Below are positions 6,257 to 13,856 of a DNA stretch of 32,026 bases, piece by piece; position 1 is the stretch's first letter; each line of letters starts with the position of its first letter. Source of the stretch: CAVSUR01 sp052143655 (lineage in GTDB: Bacteria > Actinomycetota > Actinomycetes > Streptosporangiales > Streptosporangiaceae); assembly GCA_052143655.1 (NCBI GenBank), contig JBKQSL010000548.1, positions 1 through 32,026 of the forward strand, read 5' to 3'. The translations under genes and the position numbers were made by a program. Under the pieces are notes generated by a model. It did no database searches. It was not told where the DNA came from and saw only the letters and a program-made list of their open reading frames with translations.

Positions 6257-7144
6257 TCAGGCGTTCGCGCCGTGGTCGCGCAGGATCTCGTTCAGCTCCG
6301 CCTTGTCGTGCGCGCTGCCGGCCGCCAGCCGCTTGAGCACGAGCACGCACGGCAGCCCGAACTCGCCGCCGGGGAACGCGCGCGGCCGGGTGCCGCCCAC
6401 GCACACCGACCAGGCCGGAGCCTCGCCGCGGGGCAGTTCCTCGCCGGTCTGGGTGTCGATGACGTGCGTGGTCCTGGTCAGGATGACCCCGGCGCCGAGC
6501 ACCGCCCCGGCCCGGACCCGCGCCCCTTCCACCACCATCGACCGGGAGCCGATCAGCGCGTCGTCCTCGACCACCACCGGGACCGCGTTCGGCGGCTCCA
6601 GCACGCCACCGATCCCGACCCCACCCGACAGGTGCACGTTGCGGCCGATCTGCGCGCAGGAGCCGACCGTGGCCCAGGTGTCCACCATCGTCCCGGTGTC
6701 CACGTAGGCGCCGATGTTGACGAACGAGGGCATCAGCACCGCGCCCGGCGCCACGTACGCGCCCCACCGGACGATCGAGCCCGGCACCGCGCGGACCCCC
6801 TCCAGGTGCCGGGTCAGCGGCACCCGGTCGTGGTAGCGGAAGTCGCCCACCTGGGCGGCGACCATCGGCATCAGCCGGAACGCCAGCAGGATCGCGCGCT
6901 TGGCCCGCTCGTCGACGGCGGCCTCGCCGGTGGCCGGATCGGGCCAGGCCACCCGGGCCTGCCCGGCGTCGATCTGGTCCACCGCAGCCACCACCGCCGC
7001 GCGTGCGCCGGCGTCCTCGGGCGTCAGCCCGGAGCGCCGCTCCCATAGCTCGTCGATGACCGCGGGGAGCGGGGAGCGGGGCTGCCGGACGGCCACGGCG
7101 GGGGCGGCCGCGGCCGTGTTCGCGGCAGGCTGAGAGGTGTTCAT
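6257..7144 (-). CDS. dapD: Tetrahydrodipicolinate N-succinyltransferase (E. coli type)
   Basis: Transfers a succinyl group from succinyl-CoA to tetrahydrodipicolinate in the succinylase branch of diaminopimelate and lysine synthesis. The 295-residue protein has the N-terminal helical domain (IDELWERRSGLTP), then left-handed beta-helix hexapeptide repeats: VLMPSFVNIGAYVDTGTM, VDTWATVGSCAQIG and NVHLSGGVGIGGVLEP are almost word for word those I recall from E. coli DapD (274 residues). This differs from the longer, divergent DapD of mycobacteria and streptomycetes. An Ala-rich extension of about 25 residues precedes the family start, so a later start is possible. dapC lies 1.3 kb away on the other strand; both serve the same pathway. 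It is divergent from the next gene with a 44-base gap. Confidence 0.92.
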   Translation of the reverse strand: MNTSQPAANTAAAAPAVAVRQPRSPLPAVIDELWERRSGLTPEDAGARAAVVAAVDQIDAGQARVAWPDPATGEAAVDERAKRAILLAFRLMPMVAAQVGDFRYHDRVPLTRHLEGVRAVPGSIVRWGAYVAPGAVLMPSFVNIGAYVDTGTMVDTWATVGSCAQIGRNVHLSGGVGIGGVLEPPNAVPVVVEDDALIGSRSMVVEGARVRAGAVLGAGVILTRTTHVIDTQTGEELPRGEAPAWSVCVGGTRPRAFPGGEFGLPCVLVLKRLAAGSAHDKAELNEILRDHGANA

Positions 7145-7188
7145 GTCGAGCGAGCCTAACCGTGCCGCCAGCAGGTAGCTTTCCTATC

Positions 7189-8049
7189 GTGCCGAGAACT
7201 CGTCAGCGCCGGGGGGCGGCCGTCGCCGTGGCCCTGGTCCTGGCGCTGGCCGCGGGGATCGCGCTGTACGCGGGGTTCCGGCACAACGCGCCGTTCCTGC
7301 GCAACATCGGCACCGGCTGCCAGGCCCGGGCGCGCGGCCAGGACTACCCGCTGGCCGCCAGCCAGGCCGCCATCGCCGCCACGATCGCGGGCGTGGCCCA
7401 GCGCCGCGCACTGCCCGGCCGGGCGGTGACCGTCGCCTATGCGACCGCGCTGCAGGAGTCCAAGCTGCAGAACCTGAGCGACGGCGACCGGGACTCGGTC
7501 GGGGTCTTCCAGCAGCGGCCCTCGCAGGGCTGGGGGCCGGCCCGGCTGCTGGAGCAGCCGGTCTACGCCACGACGAAGTTCTTCGCCGCGCTGGTGACCG
7601 TGCCCCGCTACCGGCATATCCCGGTCTACCAGGCGGCGCAGGCCGTGCAGCGCAGCGCGGACGGCGCGGCCTATGCCCAGTACCAGTACACCGCCGCGGT
7701 GCTGGCCCGGGCCTTCACCGGCCGGGCCGCGCACGGGGTGTGGTGCTGGTACGGCAGCGGAGTCAGCGGGCCGGCGCGGCTGCGCGCGGCCATCGGCGAG
7801 CTGCGCAAGACCTTCGGCCCGGTGCCCGCGACCGTCGCGGCAGATCCGGTGCTGACGATCAGCGCGCAGCGGGCCCGCTACAGCTGGGCCGAGGCCGCCT
7901 GGCTGGTCACGCACGCCCCTGCCTACGGCATCCGGCTGGTGCGCTACGGCGGCCGGCAATGGTCAGCGACCCGCGGCGCCGACGGCTGGGTTCGCGTGCG
8001 GCCGCGGCGCGAGTCCAAGCCGCCGCCCGGGACCGTGGTCCTCGGCTGA
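7189..8049 (+). CDS. Membrane-anchored lytic-transglycosylase-like protein
   Basis: A 286-residue protein. A basic start (VPRTRQRRG) precedes one hydrophobic segment (AVAVALVLALAAGIALYAGF, residues about 9-29), so it is anchored with the rest outside. The outer part has TALQESKLQNL followed by DRDSVGVFQQRPSQGWG, which resembles the catalytic-Glu and following region of lysozyme-like transglycosylases; the Glu of QES would be the acid. Related streptomycete proteins are often left as hypothetical. The C-terminal part (YSWAEAAWLVTHA, basic tail) is not recognised. I chose the GTG at 7189 over 7162 because of the preceding AGGTAG and because it starts just before the anchor. Peptidoglycan remodelling is an inference. 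Confidence 0.7.
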   Translation: MPRTRQRRGAAVAVALVLALAAGIALYAGFRHNAPFLRNIGTGCQARARGQDYPLAASQAAIAATIAGVAQRRALPGRAVTVAYATALQESKLQNLSDGDRDSVGVFQQRPSQGWGPARLLEQPVYATTKFFAALVTVPRYRHIPVYQAAQAVQRSADGAAYAQYQYTAAVLARAFTGRAAHGVWCWYGSGVSGPARLRAAIGELRKTFGPVPATVAADPVLTISAQRARYSWAEAAWLVTHAPAYGIRLVRYGGRQWSATRGADGWVRVRPRRESKPPPGTVVLG

Positions 8050-8053
8050 TAAT
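8048..8053 (+). promoter_or_regulatory. Possible -10 element for fdxA
   Basis: GATAAT, one base off TATAAT, overlaps the stop codon of the preceding gene and lies about 62 bases upstream of the ferredoxin start. No good -35 is seen at the usual distance, so this is only a candidate. Confidence 0.25.
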
Positions 8054-8115
8054 CTGCGATCCCGCCCAGTGATTTCCCGGGTTGAGCCGCGGCGCGGACG
8101 AAGAAGGAGTCTGTT

Positions 8116-8442
8116 GTGACGTACATCATCACGCAGCCATGCGTCGATGTGCTGGACAAGGCGTGCATCGAGGAATGCCCTGTCGACTGCATCTATGAGG
8201 GCAACCGCATGCTCTACATCCACCCGGACGAGTGCGTGGACTGCGGTGCCTGCGAGCCGGTCTGCCCGGTCGAGGCCATCTTCTACGAGGACGATGTGCC
8301 CGACCAGTGGAAGGACTACTACAAGGCCAACGTCGAGTTCTTCGGCGAGCTCGGCTCGCCGGGCGGCGCGTCGAAGACCGGCAAGATCAACACTGACCAC
8401 CCGATCGTGGCGGCGCTGCCGCCGCAGGGGGACGAGCACTGA
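8116..8442 (+). CDS. fdxA: 7Fe ferredoxin (3Fe-4S and 4Fe-4S)
   Basis: A 108-residue electron carrier. Cys9, Cys17 and Cys50 match the ligands of a [3Fe-4S] cluster; Cys21, Cys40, Cys43 and Cys46 those of a [4Fe-4S] cluster; Cys25 is the extra conserved one. The acidic C-terminal extension is normal for the FdxA/FdxC group, which feeds electrons to P450s and other oxidoreductases. GTG start with an excellent AAGGAG six bases upstream (8104-8109). Its stop overlaps the CTG that appears to start dapC, as part of a conserved fdxA-dapC pair seen in many actinobacteria. Confidence 0.95.
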   Translation: MTYIITQPCVDVLDKACIEECPVDCIYEGNRMLYIHPDECVDCGACEPVCPVEAIFYEDDVPDQWKDYYKANVEFFGELGSPGGASKTGKINTDHPIVAALPPQGDEH

Positions 8443-9539
8443 CGCTCGCCGCGCGGCTGCCGCAGTTCCCGTGGGACGCGCTGGCGGGACATCGCAAGCG
8501 CGCGCAGGAGCATCCCGACGGCGTCGTGGACCTGTCGGTCGGCACCCCGGTCGACCCGGTTCCGCAGGCGGTCCGGGACGCGCTGGCCGCGGCTAGTGAC
8601 GCGCACGGATACCCGGCGACCGCCGGGACGCCCGCGCTGCGGGAGGCGGCAGCCGGGTGGCTGGCCCGCCGAGCTGGGGTCACGGTGGCCCCGGACGCCG
8701 TGCTGCCGGTCATCGGCACCAAGGAACTGGTCGCCTGGCTCCCGACGCTGCTCGGCTGCGGCCCGGGCGATGTGGTGACGCACCCGGAACTGGCCTACCC
8801 CACCTACGACATCGGCGCCCGGCTCGCCGGGGCCCGGCCGGTCCCGGCCGATGCCACGGTGGCGCTCGGCCCGCAGCCGGTCGCGCTTGCCTGGCTGAAC
8901 TCGCCGGCCAACCCCACGGGGGCGGTGCTGCCAGCCGAGCACCTGGCCAAGGTGGTCGGCTGGGCTCGCGATCGCGGCACGGTCGTCGCCTCGGACGAGT
9001 GCTATCTGGGCTTCGGCTTCGAGGCCCAGCCGGTCTCGGTCCTGCACCCGGCGGTGTGCAGCGGCTCGCATCGCGGGCTGCTCGCCGTGCACTCGCTGTC
9101 CAAGCGGTCCAACATGGCTGGCTACCGGGCCGGGTTCGTCACCGGCGACCCGGACCTGGTGGCGGCACTGCTGGAGATCCGCAAGCACGGCGGCATGATG
9201 GTGCCGTTCCCGGTGCAGGCGGCGATGACCGCGGCGCTGGCCGACGACGTGCACGCCGACGCTCAGCGGGAGCGGTACGGGCGCCGCCGGGACCTGCTGC
9301 GGCCGGCCCTCACCGCAGCCGGCTGGACGGTCGAGCACTCGCAGGCCGGGTTGTACCTGTGGGCCACGCACCGCCAGCGCGACTGCTGGCAGTCCGTGCA
9401 GGTGCTCGCCGAGGCCGGGATCCTGGTCGCGCCCGGCGAGTTCTACGGCCCCGCGGGCGCCCGGCACATCCGGGTGGCGCTGACCGCCGCCGACGAGCGG
9501 ATCGAGGCCGCCGCCCGGCGGCTGGCCCGGCTCAGCTGA
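8439..9539 (+). CDS. dapC: Succinyldiaminopimelate aminotransferase
   Basis: PLP-dependent class I aminotransferase that converts N-succinyl-2-amino-6-ketopimelate to N-succinyl-diaminopimelate. The protein has the family opening RLPQFPWDALAGHRKRAQ then DGVVDLSVGTPVDPVP, the NSPANPTG substrate loop, and the PLP lysine in HSLSKRSNMAGYR (Lys222 with this start). The start is unusual: the frame has no ATG, GTG or TTG between the stop at 8394 and the GTG at 8526, yet the conserved N-terminal segment is encoded upstream of 8526. A CTG at 8439 overlaps the fdxA stop (CTGA) and has AGGGGGA six bases upstream, giving 366 residues, the family's usual length. Starting at 8526 would delete 29 conserved residues. 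Confidence 0.9.
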   Translation: MTLAARLPQFPWDALAGHRKRAQEHPDGVVDLSVGTPVDPVPQAVRDALAAASDAHGYPATAGTPALREAAAGWLARRAGVTVAPDAVLPVIGTKELVAWLPTLLGCGPGDVVTHPELAYPTYDIGARLAGARPVPADATVALGPQPVALAWLNSPANPTGAVLPAEHLAKVVGWARDRGTVVASDECYLGFGFEAQPVSVLHPAVCSGSHRGLLAVHSLSKRSNMAGYRAGFVTGDPDLVAALLEIRKHGGMMVPFPVQAAMTAALADDVHADAQRERYGRRRDLLRPALTAAGWTVEHSQAGLYLWATHRQRDCWQSVQVLAEAGILVAPGEFYGPAGARHIRVALTAADERIEAAARRLARLS

Positions 9540-9617
9540 GCAGGCCGGCCGGGACGCACCGCGCAGCGCCGCGCACGGCCGCCGGGACCGGGCGGTGACG
9601 GTCAGTAAGGTGGGATC

Positions 9618-11021
9618 GTGTTCCGGCTCTATGACACCAGGCACCGCGCGGCGCAACCGGTCGCCGGCCGCGGCGGGCGGCTGCGCATGTACGCCTGCGG
9701 GCCGACGGTCTACCGGTTCGCGCACGTCGGCAACCTGCGCTCCTACCTGCTCGCAGACCTGATCCGGCGCAACGCGGGCCGCCGCGGCGCGACCGTGACC
9801 GTCTGCCAGAACATCACCGACGTCGGCCACCTCGCCGACGACAGTCAGATCGACCCAGGCGGCGAGGACAAGATCCTCGCCCAGGCGCGGGCCGAGGGCC
9901 GCAGCGCGCTGGACCTGGCCCGGTTCTACGAGGATGCGTTCCGCGCGGACTGCGCGGCACTGAACATCTCGCCGCCGGACTACGCCCCCCGCGCGTCGGA
10001 GTCCATCGAGCTGATGATCGAGCTGATCGCCCGGCTGCTCGAAGCCGGGCACGCCTACGCCGCCGGCGGCGGCTCGGTGTACTTCGACGCGCGCAGCTTC
10101 CCCGGTTACGGCGAGATCTCCGGCAACCGGCTGGACGACCTGCGCCCGGGCCACCGGTTCGCCGGCGGCGTGGACCCGGCCAAGCGGCTCCACGCCGACT
10201 GGGCGCTGTGGAAGGGCGCCCCGGCCGGCCGCGAGCTGACCTGGGCAGCCCCGTGGGGCACCGGCTTCCCCGGCTGGCACACCGAGTGCTCGGCGATGTC
10301 CCTGCACTACCTGGGCGAGCACATCGACGTGCACACCGGCGGCATCGACCTGCGGTTCCCGCACCACGAGGACGAGCGCGCGCAGTCCGACGCGGCGACC
10401 GGGCACGAGGTCGTCGCGCACTGGGTGCACGGCGAGCACCTGCTGTTTGACGGCCGGAAGATGGCCAAGTCCACCGGCAACGTGGTGCTGCTCGGGGACC
10501 TGGCGCAGCGGGGGCTGGACCCGCTGGCGCTGCGGCTGGCGCTGTGCGAGCACCGCTACCGCCAGCAGATGAACCTGACCTGGGAAACCCTCGCGGCCGC
10601 CGACAAGACCCTGCGCCGCTGGCGGGACCGGGTCGCGCAGTGGGCCGACTCGCCGAGCAGGCCGATGCCCGCGCAGTACGCGGCGGACATCGCCGCGGCG
10701 CTCGACGACGACCTGGACACCCCGGCGGCGCTGCGGCTGCTGCGCGCGCTCGAGCGCGACGCCACGGTCCCGGACGGAGCCAAGTTCGAGACGTTCGCGC
10801 ACTTCGACCGGGTGCTGGCGGTGGACCTGGCCCGGGACGTGGGCCGGCCCCGGCCGGCCGCGGAACTACCCGCGGGGGCCGGCGAGCTGCTCAGCGAGCG
10901 CGCCGCGGCCCGCGATCACAAGGACTGGGCCGCCGCCGACCGGCTGCGGGACGAGCTGGCCGCGCTGGGGGTGGCCGTCACAGACACCCGCGAAGGCCAG
11001 CAGTGGGCCCTCCAGCCCTGA
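9618..11021 (+). CDS. cysS: Cysteinyl-tRNA synthetase
   Basis: A 467-residue class I synthetase that charges tRNA-Cys. The HIGH-type motif is HVGN (residues 36-39) in CGPTVYRFAHVGNLRSY; the KMSKS-type loop is KMAKS (281-285). Zinc ligands are present: Cys27, Cys224 (WHTECS) and His249 and Glu253 (FPHHEDE). A DALR-type anticodon domain and the C-terminal AARDHKDWAAADRLRDEL helix follow, so the full enzyme is present. That excludes the related mycothiol ligase MshC, which lacks this C-terminal domain and has THLGH. GTG start with AAGGTGGGA just upstream. It stands alone, 78 bases after dapC; it may be a second copy, since actinobacteria usually keep cysS beside ispF. Confidence 0.9.
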   Translation: MFRLYDTRHRAAQPVAGRGGRLRMYACGPTVYRFAHVGNLRSYLLADLIRRNAGRRGATVTVCQNITDVGHLADDSQIDPGGEDKILAQARAEGRSALDLARFYEDAFRADCAALNISPPDYAPRASESIELMIELIARLLEAGHAYAAGGGSVYFDARSFPGYGEISGNRLDDLRPGHRFAGGVDPAKRLHADWALWKGAPAGRELTWAAPWGTGFPGWHTECSAMSLHYLGEHIDVHTGGIDLRFPHHEDERAQSDAATGHEVVAHWVHGEHLLFDGRKMAKSTGNVVLLGDLAQRGLDPLALRLALCEHRYRQQMNLTWETLAAADKTLRRWRDRVAQWADSPSRPMPAQYAADIAAALDDDLDTPAALRLLRALERDATVPDGAKFETFAHFDRVLAVDLARDVGRPRPAAELPAGAGELLSERAAARDHKDWAAADRLRDELAALGVAVTDTREGQQWALQP

Positions 11022-11128
11022 CTCCGCCGCGGCCGCTCCTACCCTGGAGCGACAGTGTCGGAGTTCGCCAAGGCAGGGGGCGGCCCCAAGTGCTGCACGC
11101 TGGAGCTGAGATAGCCGGGAGGCAGAAG

Positions 11129-12343
11129 ATGGCAGACACCCAGGCGGGCGCCGCGACGGCGGACGAACTGCTGGCCCTGGCGGCCGCGCACAGCGCGCAC
11201 AACTACCACCCGCTGCCGGTCGTGATCAGCCATGCCGAGGGCTCCTGGGTCACCGACGTGACCGGGCGCCGGTACCTGGACCTGCTCGCGGCGTACTCGG
11301 CGCTGAACTTCGGCCACCGGCACCCCCGGCTGGTGGCGGCCGCGCAGCGGCAGCTGGAACGGGTCACGCTGGTCAGCCGGGCCTTCGAGCATGACCAGTT
11401 CGGGCCGTTCTGCGCCGAGCTGGCCGGGCTGGCCGGCATGGAGATGGTGCTGCCGATGAACACCGGCGCGGAAGCGGTCGAGACCGCGATCAAGACCGCG
11501 CGCAAGTGGGGCTACGAGGTCAAGGGGGTCCCCGCCGGGCAGGCCGTGATCGTCGTCTTCGGCGGCAACTTCCACGGCCGGACCACGACGATCATCAGCT
11601 TCTCGACCGACCCGGACGCGCGCGGGTCGTTCGGCCCCTACACGCCGGGCTTCCGGATCGTGCCCTACGGCGACCTCGACGCGCTGCGCGACGCGATGGA
11701 CGAGCGGGTCGTCGGCGTCCTCATCGAGCCGATCCAGGGCGAGGCGGGCGTGCGGGTACCGCCGCCCGGGTTCCTGACCGGGGTGCGCGGGCTGTGCGGC
11801 GAGTTCGGCGCGCTCATGATCGCCGACGAGATCCAGTCCGGCCTCGGGCGCACCGGCAGCACGTTCGCCTGCGAGCACGAGAACGTGGTCCCGGACATGT
11901 ACGTGCTGGGCAAGGCGCTCGGCGGCGGCATCGTGCCGGTGTCGGCGGTGGTGGCCGGCGCGGACATTCTCGGGGTGTTCAAGCCCGGCCAGCACGGCTC
12001 CACGTTCGGCGGCAACCCGCTGGGCTGCGCGGTCGCCCGCGAGGTCATCGCGATGCTGGCCACCGGCGAGTACCAGGAGCGGTCGGCCAAGCTCGGCACG
12101 CACATGCACGACCGGCTGCAGGCCCTGCCCGCCGACGTGGTGCACGAGGTACGCGGGCGCGGCCTGTGGGCCGGGGTCGAGTTCGTGTCGCTGCCCGGCC
12201 GGCTCGCCTGCGAGCGGCTGGCCGAGCGCGGGGTACTCGCCAAGGACACCCACGGCAGCACCATCCGGCTGGCCCCGCCGCTGGTGATCACCCAGGACGA
12301 GCTGGACTGGGCGCTGGACCAGGTCGCCGATATCGCCCGCTGA
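11129..12343 (+). CDS. rocD: Ornithine aminotransferase
   Basis: A 404-residue class III PLP aminotransferase. It converts ornithine and 2-oxoglutarate to glutamate semialdehyde and glutamate, linking arginine degradation to proline. Diagnostic segments: YLDLLAAYSALNFGHRHP, the phosphate-binding MNTGAEAVETAIK, GGNFHGRTTTIISFS, EPIQGEAG, LMIADEIQSGLGRTG and the PLP lysine in LGKALGGG (Lys262). Length and order fit the OAT/RocD group rather than ArgD or BioA. ATG at 11129 with GGGAGG seven bases upstream; the frame is open further left but only overlaps cysS. A possible promoter, CTGACT-N16-TACCCT, lies at 11018-11045, followed by a palindrome CGACA-G-TGTCG at 11050-11060. Confidence 0.92.
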   Translation: MADTQAGAATADELLALAAAHSAHNYHPLPVVISHAEGSWVTDVTGRRYLDLLAAYSALNFGHRHPRLVAAAQRQLERVTLVSRAFEHDQFGPFCAELAGLAGMEMVLPMNTGAEAVETAIKTARKWGYEVKGVPAGQAVIVVFGGNFHGRTTTIISFSTDPDARGSFGPYTPGFRIVPYGDLDALRDAMDERVVGVLIEPIQGEAGVRVPPPGFLTGVRGLCGEFGALMIADEIQSGLGRTGSTFACEHENVVPDMYVLGKALGGGIVPVSAVVAGADILGVFKPGQHGSTFGGNPLGCAVAREVIAMLATGEYQERSAKLGTHMHDRLQALPADVVHEVRGRGLWAGVEFVSLPGRLACERLAERGVLAKDTHGSTIRLAPPLVITQDELDWALDQVADIAR

Positions 12344-12405
12344 CCCGGCTGGCGGCACCCAGCCGCCGGCCTGCCTGCCCGGTCGTGCTCGGCGCGCGGC
12401 GGCCG

Positions 12406-12840
12406 TCACTTGCCGCGGGCGGAAGCGCGGGAGAACCCTACGAACGTGGCGATGGTGGCGGCGATCACAGCCGCCGAGCCGCCGAAAAGGAACCACTGGC
12501 CCGCCGCGGTGTTGGTGATGATCACGCTGCCGCTGCCGGTGACGGTACCCAGCAGGAAGGCGGCCGCGAACCAGCCGAGCGCCACTGTCACCGCGCCCGC
12601 GGCGCGGAACATCCCCCAGGCGCCGAACATGCAGGTGACGAAGATCGCGACAGCGAACGCGAGCGCAGCCAGCGGCGCCGGGCCCACCGAGTAGAAGAAC
12701 GATCCGATCAGGCCTTCACTGGCACCGAGCAGGAACAGCGTCAGGTAGGCACCGGCGGTGATGACGCCGTCGCCGCGGGCTGGCCGCCCGCCGGCGTTTC
12801 CGGCGCGCGGCATGGCAGGGCCGCCGGACAGGATGTTCAC
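12406..12840 (-). CDS. Four-helix membrane protein beside mshB (DUF6113-like)
   Basis: A 144-residue protein with four hydrophobic segments at about residues 27-50, 54-76, 81-101 and 114-134, and a short basic C-terminus (SRASARGK). It looks like the small membrane protein that follows mshB in mycobacteria and streptomycetes (Rv1171-like, DUF6113 in my memory). Start is uncertain: the GTG at 12840 is used; the ATG at 12813 (MPRAGN) is an alternative. It begins 42 bases after mshB on the same strand and is probably in the same operon. Function unknown. Confidence 0.75.
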   Translation of the reverse strand: MNILSGGPAMPRAGNAGGRPARGDGVITAGAYLTLFLLGASEGLIGSFFYSVGPAPLAALAFAVAIFVTCMFGAWGMFRAAGAVTVALGWFAAAFLLGTVTGSGSVIITNTAAGQWFLFGGSAAVIAATIATFVGFSRASARGK

Positions 12841-12882
12841 GAGGGCCAGGTTAGCGGCACCCGCCGGCCGCAGCCCGGGAGG

Positions 12883-13758
12883 CTAGCTGAGGCCGCCGAA
12901 CAGGTCGGTTTCGCGGCCGTCCGGGCCGGCCGGGCCGCGCGGGCCGGCCAGCAGCGTGTAGTACTCCACGCCGGACCCGCGCTGGCCGACGTTGTCGGAC
13001 AGCGCGAAGAACGGGTCGTCCACCGAGATCTGCGTCGCGTGCGCGCGCATCGCCGCGAGCTTGGCCGGCAGGCAGGCAGCCGCGTCGATCCGGGTGGTCA
13101 CCTGCTCGTCGGGAACGCCGAACGGCAGGTCCGCCACCCCGGCCATCGCCAGGAAGCCGGACCCGGGTCCCTGCCCGCCGCCGACCGCGGCGCGGACCTG
13201 CTCGATCGCCGCGGCGAGCACCGACCGGGGCATGGCGGTGGCGTAGAACTTGCTGACCAGGCCGCCCGCCAGCTCGAATGCCCGGCGCGCCACCCGGTGC
13301 GCTTGAATGTGGTCGGGATGGCCGTAGCAGCCGTTCGCGTCGTAGCTGATCATCACCTGCGGCGCGACCTCGGTCACGACCGGCAGCAGTTCCCGCGCGG
13401 CCTCGTCGGCATCGGCCTGCCAGAAGCACCCGGGCCAGTCGTTGTCCGGCAGGCCCATCATGCCGGAGTCGTGCCACCGGCCGGCGCCGCCGAGGAACCG
13501 GTGATCGCTGACCCCGAGCGCGACGCAGGCGGCTGCCAGCTCGCCGATCCGGTACTCCCCCAGGCCGCCGCCGGCCTCGGCGGCCAGGTGCGCAAGCTCG
13601 GCCGGGATGACTTCGCCGAGCTCACCAAGCGTGCAGGTGACCAGCGTGACCCCGGCTCCCTCGGCGGCGTACCTGGCCATCGTCGCCCCGGTGCCGATCG
13701 ACTCGTCGTCGGGATGCGCGTGCACGAGCAGCAGCCTGTGCTCGGTAGGCCCGGTCAT
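12883..13758 (-). CDS. mshB: Mycothiol biosynthesis deacetylase MshB
   Basis: Deacetylates N-acetylglucosaminyl-inositol, the second committed step of mycothiol synthesis. In 291 residues the PIG-L/LmbE-type zinc site is complete: HAHPDDES (His15, Asp18) and the third ligand in CYGHPDHIQAH (His147, His150 region). The HDSGMMGLPDND stretch is typical of MshB and separates it from the mycothiol conjugate amidase Mca. Its presence indicates a mycothiol-using actinobacterium. ATG start, weak ribosome site. It is divergent from the S9 peptidase with a 98-base gap and followed by the small membrane protein. Confidence 0.95.
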   Translation of the reverse strand: MTGPTEHRLLLVHAHPDDESIGTGATMARYAAEGAGVTLVTCTLGELGEVIPAELAHLAAEAGGGLGEYRIGELAAACVALGVSDHRFLGGAGRWHDSGMMGLPDNDWPGCFWQADADEAARELLPVVTEVAPQVMISYDANGCYGHPDHIQAHRVARRAFELAGGLVSKFYATAMPRSVLAAAIEQVRAAVGGGQGPGSGFLAMAGVADLPFGVPDEQVTTRIDAAACLPAKLAAMRAHATQISVDDPFFALSDNVGQRGSGVEYYTLLAGPRGPAGPDGRETDLFGGLS

Positions 13759-13856
13759 GCCGCAGAGCCTAGCCAGCCCGCCGGGACCAGCCTGCCCGCG
13801 GCAGCCGGCCCGGGGCCGGCGCGGCGCCCGGAAGGCGGCTGGCAGGATTAAGCCTC

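Noticed and set aside
8319..10802. An open minus-strand frame of 827 codons
   Set aside because: It is antisense to fdxA, dapC and cysS, all identified by catalytic motifs. Its protein is Arg/Gly/Pro-rich without domains; long antisense frames are expected at this GC content.
9618..11021. MshC (mycothiol ligase) as the identity of the class I synthetase-like gene
   Set aside because: The protein has HVGN, not THLGH, and a complete C-terminal anticodon domain, which MshC lacks.
11506..13851. An open plus-strand frame of 781 codons
   Set aside because: It overlaps rocD in a different frame and mshB and the DUF6113-like gene in antisense; composition only.
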